NCBI RefSeq assembly: GCF_902167145.1
Contig: NC_050097.1
Coordinates: forward strand, 174,498,923-174,562,922
From: Zea mays
Taxonomy: Eukaryota > Streptophyta > Magnoliopsida > Poales > Poaceae
Reading direction: 5' to 3'
DNA length: 64,000 nucleotides
Shown one piece after another: positions 21,644 to 31,964 of the stretch. Positions within the stretch are counted from its first letter, which is position 1. The number at the start of each line of letters is the position of its first letter. The notes under the pieces were generated by a model. The model was not told where the DNA came from. It worked only from the letters and a program-made list of their open reading frames with translations, and searched no databases. The position numbers and the translations under genes are program-made.

Positions 21644-22441
21644 ATCTCCCCCTTTTTGGTGATTGATGCCAACACAAACCAAAGCAAGTATAGAAGTGCA
21701 TAATTGAACTAGTTTGCAAAATGTAAGTGCAAAGGTTACTTGGAAGCGAGCCAATATAAATACTCATAAGATACACATGGATTATTTCTTTAATTTTTGT
21801 CATTTTGGACCACGCTTGCACCACATGTTTTGTTTTTGCAAATTCTTTTGTAAATCTCTTTCAAAGTCTTTTTGCAAATAGTCAAAGGTAAATGAATAAG
21901 ATTTTGCGAAGCATTTTCAAGATTTGAAATTTTCTCCCCCTATTTCAAATGCTTTTCCTTTGACTAAACAAAACTCCCCCTTAATGAAATTCTCCTCTTA
22001 GTGTTCAAGAGGGTTTTCAGATATCAATTTTGAATTCTCCCCCTTTTGAACATAATGAGATACCAATTTAAAATCCAATTGAAAATCATTAGTTTTTAAA
22101 ATTAGGTGGTGGTGCGGTCCTTTTGCTTTGGGCTAATATTTTCTCCCCCTTTGGCATGAATCGCCAATAACAGATACTTTGAGTGAAATATAAGCCCTTT
22201 TGTAACTATTTTCTCCCCTTTGGCAGATAAAACATATGAGTGAAGATTATACCAAAGACGGAGAGTTGCCTGGAGCGACGGCGAAGGATGAGTTACGGAG
22301 TGGAAGCCTTTGTCTTCGCCGAAGACTCCAATTCCCTTTCAATATACCTATGACTTGGTTTGAAATTTACTTGAAAACACATTAGTCATAGCACATGAAA
22401 GAGACATGATCAAAGGTATATGAATGAGCTATGTGTGCAAA

Positions 22442-25400
22442 TCAACAAAAGAAGTTCCTAGAATCAAGAATATTTAGCTCATGCCTAAGTTTATTAAAAG
22501 TTTGTTCATCAAGTGGCTTGGTAAAGATATCGGCTAATTGATCTTTAGTGTTAATATATGCAATCTCGATATCTCCCTTTTGTTGGTGATACCTTAGAAA
22601 ATGATACCGAATGGCTATGTGTTTAGTGCGGCTATGCTCAACGGGATTATCCGCCATGTGGATTCCACTCTCATTATCACATAGAAGAGGAACTTTGGTT
22701 AATTTGTAACCATAGTCCCTAAGGGTTTGCCTCATCCAAAGCAGTTGCGCGCAACAATGGCCTGCGACAATATACTCGGCTTCGGCGGTAGAAAGAGCTA
22801 CAGAATTTTGCTTCTTTGAAGCCCAAGACACCAAGGATCTTCCCAAGAACTGGCAAGTCCCCGATGTGCTCTTCCTATTAATTTTACACCCCGCCCAATC
22901 GGCATCCGAATAACCAATTAATTCAAAAGTGGATCCCCTAGGATACCAAAGCCCAAACTTAGGAGTATAAACTAAATATCTCAAAATTCGTTTTACGGCC
23001 GTAAGGTGAGCTTCCTTAGGGTCGGCTTGGAATCTTGCACACATGCATACGGAAAGCATAATATCCGGTCGAGATTTACATAAATAGAGTAAAGACCCAA
23101 TCATCGACCGGTATACCTTTTGATCGACGGATTTACCTTCCGTGTCGAGGTCGAGATGCCCATTGGTTCCCATGGGTGTCTTGATGGGTTTGGCGTCCTT
23201 CATCCCAAATTTGCTTAGAATATCTTGAGTATACTTCGTTTGGCTTAGGAAGGTGCCCTCTTGGAGTTGCTTTACTTGAAATCCCAATTAATACTTCAAC
23301 TCCCCCATCATAGACATCTCGAATTTTTGTGTCATGATCCTACTAAATTCTTCACATGTAGACTCGTTAGTAGACCCAAATATAATATCATCAACATAAA
23401 TTTGGCATACAAACAAGTCATTTTCAAGAGTTTTAGTGAAGAGTGTAGGATCGGCTTTTTCGACTTTGAATCCATTAGTGATAAGGAAATCTCTAAGGCA
23501 TTCATACCATGCTCTTGGGGCTTGCTTTAGCCCATAAAGCGCCTTAGAGAGTTTATAAACATGGTTAGGGTACTCACTATCTTCAAAGCCGGGAGGTTGC
23601 TCAACATAGACCTCTTCCTTGATTGGTCCATTGAGGAAGGCACTCTTTACGTCCATTTGATAAAGCTTGAAGCCATGGTAAGTAGCATAGGCTAATAATA
23701 TACGAATTGACTCAAGCCTAGCTACGGGTGCATAGGTTTCACCGAAATCCAAACCTTCGACTTGGGAGTATCCCTTGGCCACAAGTCGGGCTTTGTTCCT
23801 TGTCACCACACCATGCTCATCTTGCTTGTTGCGGAACACCCATTTGGTTCCTACAACATTTTGATTAGGACGTGGAACCAACTGCCATACCTCGTTCCTA
23901 GTGAAGTTGTTGAGCTCCTCTTGCATCGCCACCACCCAATCCGAATCTTGTAGTGCTTCCTCTACCCTGTGTGGCTCAATAGAGGAAACAAAGGAGTAAT
24001 GCTCACAAAAATGTGCAACACGAGATCTAGTGGTTACCCCCTTATGAATGTCGCCGAGGATGGTGTCGACGGGGTGATCTCGTTGGATTGCTTGGTGCCG
24101 GTGGACTCTTGGGTGTGGCGGCCTTGGTTCTTCATCCTCCTTGTCTTAATCATTTGCATCTCCCCCTGGATCATTGCCGTTATCTTGAGGTGGCTCATCT
24201 CTTTGATCTTCTTCTTCATCAACTTGAGCCTCATCCTTGTTTTGAGTTGGTGGAGATGCTTGCGTGGAGGAGGATGGTTGATCTTGTGCATTTGGAGGCT
24301 CTTCGGATTCCTTAGGACACACATCCCTAATGGACATGTTCCTTAGCGCGATGCATGGAGCCTCTTCATCACCTAACTCATCAAGATCAACTTGCTCTAC
24401 TTGAGAGCCATTAGTCTCATCAAACACAACGTCACAAGAAACTTCAACTTGTCCAGTGGACTTGTTAAAGACTCTATATGCCCTTGTGTTTGAATCATAT
24501 CCTAGTAAAAAGCCTTCTACAGTCTTAGGAGCAAATTTAGATTTTCTACCTCTTTTAACAAGAATAAAACATTTGCTACCAAAGACTCTAAAATATGAAA
24601 TATTTGGCTTTTTACCGGTTAGGAGTTCATATGATGTCTTCTTGAGGATTCGGTGTAGATACAACCGGTTGATGGCGTAGCAGGCGGTGTTGACCGCCTC
24701 GGCCCAGAACCGATCCGAAGTCTTGTACTCATCAAGCATGGTTCTTGCCATGTCCAAGAGAGTTCTATTCTTCCTCTCCACTACACCATTTTGTTGTGGC
24801 ATGTAGGGAGAAGAGAACTCATGCTTGATTCCCTCCTCCTCAAGGAAGCCTTCAATTTGAGAGTTCTTGAACTCCGTCCCGTTGTCGCTTCTAATTTTCT
24901 TGATCCTTAAGCCGAACTCATTTTGAGCCCGTCTCAAGAATCCTTTTAAAGTCTCTTGGGTATGAGATTTTTCCTGCAAAAAGAATACCCAAGTGAAGCG
25001 AGAATAATCATCCACAATAACTAGACAGTACTTACTCCTGCCGATGCTTATGTAAGCTATCGGGCCAAATAGATCCATGTGTAGGAGCTCCAGTGGCCTG
25101 TCAGTTGTCATGATGTTCTTGTGTGGATGATGAGCACCAACTTGCTTTCCTACTTGGCATGCACTACAAATCCTGTCTTTTTTAAAATGAACATTTGTTA
25201 ATCCTAAAATGTGCTCTCCCTTCAGAAGCTTATGAAGATTCTTCATCCCAACATGGGCTAGTCGGCGGTGCCAGAGCCAACCCATGTTAGTCTTAGCAAT
25301 TAAGCAAGTGTCGAGTTCAGCTCTATCAAAATCTACTAAGTATAGCTGACCCTCTAACACTCCCTTAAATGCTATTGAATCATCACTTCTTCTAAAGACA

Positions 25401-25700
25401 GTGACACCTACATCAGTAAATAGACAGTTGTAGCCCATTTTGCATAATTGAGAAACGAAAAGCAAATTGTAATCTAAAGAGTCTACAAGAAAAACATTGG
25501 AAATGGAATGGTCAGGTGAAATAGCAATTTTACCCAATCCTTTGACCAAACCTTGGTTTCCATCCCCGAATGTGATAGCTCGTTGGGGATCTTGGTTTTT
25601 CTCATAGGAGGAGAACATCCTCTTCTCCCCTGTCATGTGGTTTGTGCACCCGCTGTCGATAATCCAACTTGAGCCCCCGGATGCATAAACCTACAAAACA
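22442..25700 (-). pseudogene. copia pol: protease, integrase, RT, RNase H (premature stops)
   Basis: One frame encodes the full polyprotein. The protease motif WIIDSGCTNHMTG lies near 25670-25630. Integrase (about 25200-24700) has LHMDLFG, RSDNGTEF and VVERKNR as the D, D, E residues. RT (about 23935-23200) has an intact IYVDDIIFG, and RNase H runs about 22900-22500 with SKKQNSVALSTAEAEY. Two in-frame stops interrupt it: TAA 24148-24146 after an acidic linker and TAA 23290-23288 just after GELKY. Otherwise all domains are well preserved. The frame ends near 22442. It is in a different frame from gag. Confidence 0.9.
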
Positions 25701-25703
25701 AGT

Positions 25704-28328
25704 TTAGTTCTTGACTTTAGGTACCCAAATAGTTTTGGGTCCTTTGGCATTAGACACAAGAACTTTGGGTACCCAAACACAAGTCTTTGACCCCTTGTGC
25801 TTGCCCCCAACATACTTGGCAACTATCTTGCCGGATTTGTTAGTTAATACATAAGATGCATCAAAAGTTTTAAATGAAATGTCATGATCATTTGATGCAC
25901 TAGGAGTTTTCTTCTTAGGCAACTTAGCACGGGTTGGTTGCCTAGATGTCTCACCCTTATATATAAATGCATGGTTAGGGCCAGAGTGAGACTTCCTAGA
26001 ATGAATTCTCCTAATTTTGCTCTCAGGATAACCGGCAGGGTACAAAATGTAACCCTCGTTATCTTGAGGCATGTGAGCCTTGCCCTTAACAAAGTTAGAT
26101 AATTTCTTAGGAGGGGCATTAAGTTTGACATTGTCTCCCTTTTGGAAGCCAATGCCATCCTTGATGCCAGGGCGTCTCCCACTATAAAGCATACTACGAG
26201 CAAATTTAAATTTTTCATTTTCATGTTCATGCTCGGCAATTTTTGCATCTAACTTTGCTATATGATCATTTTGTTGTTTAATTAATACCATATGATCATG
26301 AATAGCATCAATATCAACATCTCTACATCTAGTGCAAATAGTAGTGTGTTCAATGGTAGATGTAGAGGGTTTGCAAGAATTAAGTTCAACAATCTTAGCA
26401 CGCAATATATCATTTTTATCTCTAAGATCGGAAATTGTAATATTGCAAACATCTAGTTATTTAGCCTTAGCAAGCAATTTTTCATTCTCAATCCTAAGGC
26501 TAGCAAGAGAAATGTTTAATTCCTCAATCTTAGCAAGCAAATCATCATTATTATTTCTAAGATTGGGAATTGAAATATCACAAACATTTGAATCAACCTT
26601 AGCACTTAAACTAGCATTTTCATTTCTAAGGTTGTCAATGGTCTCATGGCATGTGCTTAGCTCACTAGTTAATTTCTCACATTTTTCAACTTCTAGAGCA
26701 TAAACATTTTTAACCTTAACATGCTTTTTGTTTTCCTTGATTAGGAAGTCCTCTTGGGTATCCAAGAGGTCATCCTTTTCATGGATGGCACTAATTAATT
26801 CATTTAACTTTTCTTTTTGTTGCATGTTTAGGTTGGCAAAAAGGGTACGTAAATTATCCTCCTCATCACTAGCATTATCATCACTAGAGGACTCATATCT
26901 AGTGGAGGATTTGGATTTAACCTTCTTCTTTTTGCCGTCCTTTGCCATGAGGCACTTGTGGCCGACGTTGGGGAAGAGAAGGCCTTTGTTGATGGCGATG
27001 TTGGCGGCGTCCTCGTCGGAGGAGGAGTCGGAGGAGCTCTCGTCCGAGTCCCACTCGCGGCATACATGGGCGTCGCCACCCTTCTTCTTGTAGTATTTCT
27101 TCTTCTCCTTTCTTCTCCCCTTCTTGTCGTCGCCCCTGTCACTAGAAATAGGACATTTTGCTATAAAGTGACCGGGCTTACCACACTTGTAGCAAACCTT
27201 CTTGGAGCGGGGCTTGTAATCTTTCCCCCTCCTTTGCTTGAGGATTTGGCGGAAGCTCTTGATGACGAGCGCCATTTCCTCGTTGTCGAGCTTTGAGGCA
27301 TCGATTGGTTGTCTACTCGGTGTAGACTCCTCCTTCTTCTCCTCTGTCGCCTTAAATGCGACCGGTTGTGCTTCGGATGTGGAGGGATCATCTAGCTCAT
27401 TGATTTTCTTTGAGCCCTTGATCATATACTCAAATCTCACAAAATTCCCGATTACTTCCTCGGGAGTCATTAGTGTATATCTAGGATTACCACGAATTAA
27501 TTGAACTTGAGTAGGGTTAAGGAAAATAAGTGATCTAAGAATAACCTTAACCATCTCGTGGTCATCCCACTTTTTGCTCCCGAGGTTGCGCACTTGGTTT
27601 ACCAAGGTTTTGAGCCGGTTGTACATGTCTTGTGGCTCTTCCCCTTTGCGAAGCCAGAAGCGACCGAGCTCCCCCTCGATCGTCTCCCGCTTGGTGATCT
27701 TGGTTAGCTCATCTCCCTCGTGCGCGGTCTTGAGCACGTCCCAAACTTCCTTGGCGCTCTTTAATCCTTGCACCTTGTTATACTCCTCTCGACTTAGAGA
27801 GGCGAGGAGTATAGTTGTGGCTTGGGAGTTGAAGTGCTCGATTTGGGCTACCTCGTCCTCATCATAATCCTCATCCCCTACGGATGGTACCTGTGCTCCA
27901 AACTCAACAACATTCCATATACTTTTGTGGAGTGAGGTTAGGTGAAATTTCATCAAATCACTCAACCTAGCATAATCTTCACCGTCAAAGGTTGGCGGTT
28001 TGCCTAATGGAACGGAAAGTAATGGAGTATGTTTAGGAATGCGAGGGTAGCGTAGGGGGATCTTACTAAACTTCTTGCGCTCATGGCGCTTAGAAGTAAT
28101 GGAAGGCGCATCGGAGCCGGAGGTGGAAGGTGATGAAGTGTCGGTCTCGTAGTAGACCACCTTCCTCATCTTCTTTTTCTTGTCGCCACTCCGATGCGAC
28201 TTGTGGGAAGAGGCTTTCTTCTCCTTCCCCTTCCCCTTGTTGCGGGACTCTTCCGATGAAGCTTTCCCGTGGCTTGTAGTGGGCTTGTCGCCGGTCTCCA
28301 TCTCCTTCTCGGCGTGAACTCCCGACAT
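25704..28328 (-). pseudogene. copia gag with CCHC zinc knuckle (one premature stop)
   Basis: Starts at ATG 28328; the upstream GTG at 28331 is not needed. A basic Ser/Lys-rich N-terminus is followed by the UBN2-type gag core (RLSDLMKFHLTSLHKSIW ... EVWDVLKTAHEG). A zinc knuckle CYKCGKPGHFIAKC follows, then a long coiled coil of Leu/Glu/Lys heptads. A TAA stop at 26459-26457 divides the coiled coil. The same frame continues to the basic tail ending WVPKVKN at 25704. Gag would package the RNA and form the particle. Confidence 0.85.
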
Positions 28329-28376
28329 CACTTCGAGCGGTTAGGCTCTAATGAAGCACCGGGCTCTGATACCAAT

Positions 28377-29669
28377 TGAAAGTCGCCTAGAGGGGGGTGA
28401 ATAGGGCGAAACTAAAATTTACAAAATTAATCACAACTACAAGTCGGGTTAGCGTTAGAAATATAATTGAGTCCGCGAGAGAGGGTGCAAAACAAATCGC
28501 AAGCGAATAAAGAGTATGACACGTGGATTTGTTTTACCGAGGTTCGGTTCTCGCAAACCTACTCCCCGTTGAGGTGGTCACAAAGACCGGGTCTCTTTCA
28601 ACCCTTTCCCTCTCTCAAACGGTCCCTCGGACTGAGTGAGCTTCTCTTCTCAAATCAATTTGGGAACCAAACTTCCCGCAAGGACCACCACACAATTGGT
28701 GTCTCTTGCCTTGTTTACAATTGAGATGATCGCAAGAACGAATGAGAAAAAGAAGCAATCCAAGCGCAAGAGCTCAAAAGAACACAACAAATCTCTCTCA
28801 CTTAACACTAAAGCTTTTGTGGAATTGGGAGAGGATTTGATCACTTGGATGTGTCTAGAATTGAATGCTAGAGCTCTTGTAAGTAGTTGGAAGGTGGAAA
28901 ACTTGGATGACTTGAATGTGGGGTGGTTGGGGGTATTTATAGCCCCAACCACCAAACTAGTCGTTTGGTGGAGGCTGCTGTCGCATGGCGCACCGGACAG
29001 TCCGGTGCGCCACCGGACACTGTCCGGTGCGCCAGCCACGTCACCAGGCCGTTGGGTTTCGACCGTTGGAGCTCTGACGTGTGGGCCCGCCTGGCTGTCC
29101 GGTGGTGCATCGGACAAGTCCTGTAGACTGTCCGGTGTGCCACCCGCGCGTGCTCTGCTCCTCTGCGCGCGCTGGCGCGCATTTAATGCGTTGCAGTCGA
29201 CCGTTGGCGCGAAGTAGCCGTTGCTCTGCTGGCTCACCAGACAGTCCGGTGTGCACCGGACATGTCCGGTGAATTATAGCGGAGCGAATTCCCGAAGCTG
29301 GCGAGTTCAGAGCCGCTCTTCCTTGGAGCACCGGACACTGTCCGGTGGTACACCGGACAGTCCGGTGAATTATAGCGAAGCGCCTCTGAGAATTCCCGAA
29401 GGTGAAGAGTTTGGCTTGGAGTTCCCTGGTGCACCGGACACTGTCCAGTGGCACACCGGACAGTCCGGTGCGCCAGACCAGGGTAGCCTTCGGTTATCCC
29501 TTGCTCTCTTTGTTGAACCCATTTCTTGGTCTTTTTATTGGCTAAGTGTGAACCTTTGACACCTATATAACTAATAGACTAGAGCAAACTAGTTAGTCCA
29601 ATTATTTGTGTTGGGCAATTCAACCACCAAAATCATTTAGGAAATAGGTGTAAGCCTAATTCCCTTTCA
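28377..29669 (-). repeat. 5' LTR of the copia element
   Basis: 1293 bp. Minus-strand TATAAATA at 28934-28941. Palindromic CACCGGACAGTCCGGTG motifs run from 28988 to 29480. It is followed directly by the target duplication GTTTG. Confidence 0.95.
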
Positions 29670-31183
29670 GTTTGCGCTGACATGCCTGATGTCGGGTTAG
29701 AGTTATCCCGAGCAGCGTCTCGTGCCTCATCGACCTTGGAGCGCGGTCTTAAGAGTCAAGAGGCTGATCTAGATTGTTCTGTTCCCATGGAAGTGGTTGA
29801 AAATCCTTCAGCCTTAGAGGTGGCTGCTACAGAGAACCCGGTCCCTAAGGATGGCGCTGGCGTTTACCCAGCCCCCGAGGGTGTTACGGTGATGATCCGG
29901 CTCGGGTGGACAGCGCGAGCTATGACCCAGCCCCCGAGGGTGTCCGAGCGGGTTCCCCTTCTCATACTTCCATGGATGTCCACGTCGGGTCTTCTCCTCC
30001 ACATTCTGGTTGCGTGGCTGCAGCACGAGCTTCGGGTCAGGAAGTCGCCTTAGAGGCCGGCGCACATGATGCTAGAGTTTTGATTTCTGCTGGTGATGCT
30101 GAATTGGTCCCCAATGATGCTCTGTAGATTGCTTCAGTTGGTAATCCTTCGTCAAGTCACCAACTGACTTCCCATGATTTGGGGCTTCCTTCGTTCTTCT
30201 CCAATCTCCAGGTAATTTGGCTTTTCCTGATCTGACTATACTCTGGGTGAAATATTGTCCTTGCACTCATTTGTTTCCAATGTCAGGCTTTGGTTGATGA
30301 GATGGCTGGTCAGCTGAGATCGCAGGGTGCCTCTGTCCCAGAAAGAGCTCTGTCTCTAACACATTGGAATCCAGTGTTGCTTTAGCAGCGGGTATCTGAT
30401 TTGGAGATGGCAAATGCTGGTTAGTGCCCTTTGTTTCCTCCTTGGCTACTTGATTAATCTGCTTTTTGGCTGAATATCCTTGTTTTAACCGTTTCTTGCT
30501 AGATATGGCCTGGTGGTGCTCTGATATTGAAGAGAAATATTCTCAAGGTCAGATGGACTTGGCCCGGGTTTCTGCTTCCCTGAATATGCCAACATGTTGA
30601 ATTCCTCTCTCAATGCTCAGCTTGACTCTGAAAAGGTGGCCAATGAATTAAGCTTTACTTGATTTTCTCTGTTGTGTTCTTACTGCCTACTTGATGTTTA
30701 AGAACTGATTCTTGTCTGCAGGAGGAAAAACGTGCCCTTGCAACTTCCCGTGACAACCTTGACAAGCTGTACCGCGATGCCAACAATTCTTTGACTATCT
30801 TGGAGAGGAGCCATCGGTTCACCATGGAGGACTTGGATAATCACCGTTACAAGCTGCAAGAGTTCCTGGATGATATGATTCGTCTTAGGCAATTGGTGTC
30901 GAGCAAAGATTATATCATCAAGGATCTGCGCGCTTCCAAAAGATCAGTCGTCCAGGAGCTAGAAGCTGCTCGGCTGGCTGTCAAGGCTGCTGAAGACACT
31001 TCCACTACTTTGAAGGCCCAGCGCGACAAGGCTATGGATAAAGCCATTCGCGCGGGGCGAATCTTGATGAGGAGACCCGGTGTGATTGTTCCTGACGACA
31101 TAGTTGCAGATGTGAATGTTGCTCCTGATTCTTCGAGTCGCCCTTCTTCATCGGTCGCCCCTGAGAAAAACATTACCAAGTAG
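29670..31183 (+). pseudogene. Antisense Transposase_28-type gene, 3' part with introns and coiled-coil end
   Basis: Continuation of the gene at 18633 after the copia insertion. Removing the 9.3 kb element and one GTTTG keeps the frame open to about 30053. Candidate introns are 30212-30286 (GT...AG), about 30420-30502 and about 30636-30720. A stop codon (CTTTAG, near 30382) in the second exon and frame changes near 30000-30127 indicate decay. The last exon (about 30721-31183) encodes a charged coiled coil (KLQEFLDDMIRLRQLVSSKD) and ends at TAG 31181-31183. The same domain order occurs in the antisense gene at 1207-4310. Confidence 0.6.
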
Positions 31184-31384
31184 AAACACTGAATGCATTG
31201 TGTATGTAGTTAGTGTGCTCGAATATTCTGTCGGAAAGTGTTTTCAGTACTGAACACCATTATTATTTTCCTGTTGTTAGAATCCAACAATAGTTACAAT
31301 TATGGAAGTAAATGCAGTGTGATGATTTTCAAACTTCTTCTTATTTCGCGAGGCATAGAGATCGCCCTAAGATGAGTAATCGCA

Positions 31385-31850
31385 AACGTGCTTGTGTTGG
31401 ATCGAGTAGACGTGAGCACGCCGTGCCGATTTAAGTCACTACCGACTTAAACTGACTGCTCTGTTAGTAGGGTATAGTGGTCACCCTGAGTTACGCGTGA
31501 GCATGTCACACCGCCTTAAGTCGTCGCCGACTTAAGTCGATTGCTCCGTTAGTAGGGTATAGTGGTCACCCTGAGTTAAGTAAGCGTGAGCATGTCACAC
31601 CGCCTTAAGTCGTCGCCGACTTAAGTCGATTGCTCCGTTAGTAGGGTATAGTGGTCACCCTGAGTTAAGTAAGCGTGAGCATGTCACACCGCCTTAAGTC
31701 ATCGCCGACTTAAGTCGATTGCTCCGTTAGTAGGGTATAGTGGTCACCCTGAGTTAAGTAAGCGTGAGCATGTCACACCGCCTTAAGTCGTCGCCGACTT
31801 AAGTCGATTGCTCGTTAGTAGGGTATAGTGGTCACCCTGAGTCGAGTAAG
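31385..31850. repeat. 89-bp tandem repeats with internal hairpin
   Basis: About five units. The phrase GAGCATGTCACACCGCC starts at 31499, 31588, 31677 and 31766, a period of exactly 89, with a more diverged unit upstream. Most units contain CTTAAGTCG-TCGC-CGACTTAAG, a perfect 9-bp stem. It lies between integrase and the antisense gene's 3' end. Confidence 0.9.
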
Positions 31851-31964
31851 CATGCAGGTTGACAGTAAACAGTTTGAGTGCCTTTGAGAATGAAGTCTTT
31901 TTATTGATGATGTATTTCCCAATTTACAAAATACAAGGTCGTCCCAGTAGCTTTTGAAATCTAG

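Larger units (their letters stand above)
20351..29669 (-). mobile_element. Complete Ty1-copia Maximus/SIRE (Ji/Opie-like) element, 9.3 kb
   Basis: Two 1293-bp LTRs (20351-21643 and 28377-29669) flank gag and pol on minus. The primer-binding site TGGTATCAGAGC (minus, 28363-28374) abuts the 5' LTR. The polypurine tract (CTCCCCCTTTTTGG on plus) abuts the 3' LTR. The target duplication GTTTG is perfect (20346-20350 and 29670-29674). By eye the LTRs differ at roughly 25-30 positions, almost all transitions, so the insertion is fairly recent. Coding frames carry stops. Confidence 0.95.

Noticed and set aside
31385..31850. Regular repeats resembling a CRISPR array
   Set aside because: Units are contiguous 89-bp tandem copies without unique spacers and lie in a plant retrotransposon.
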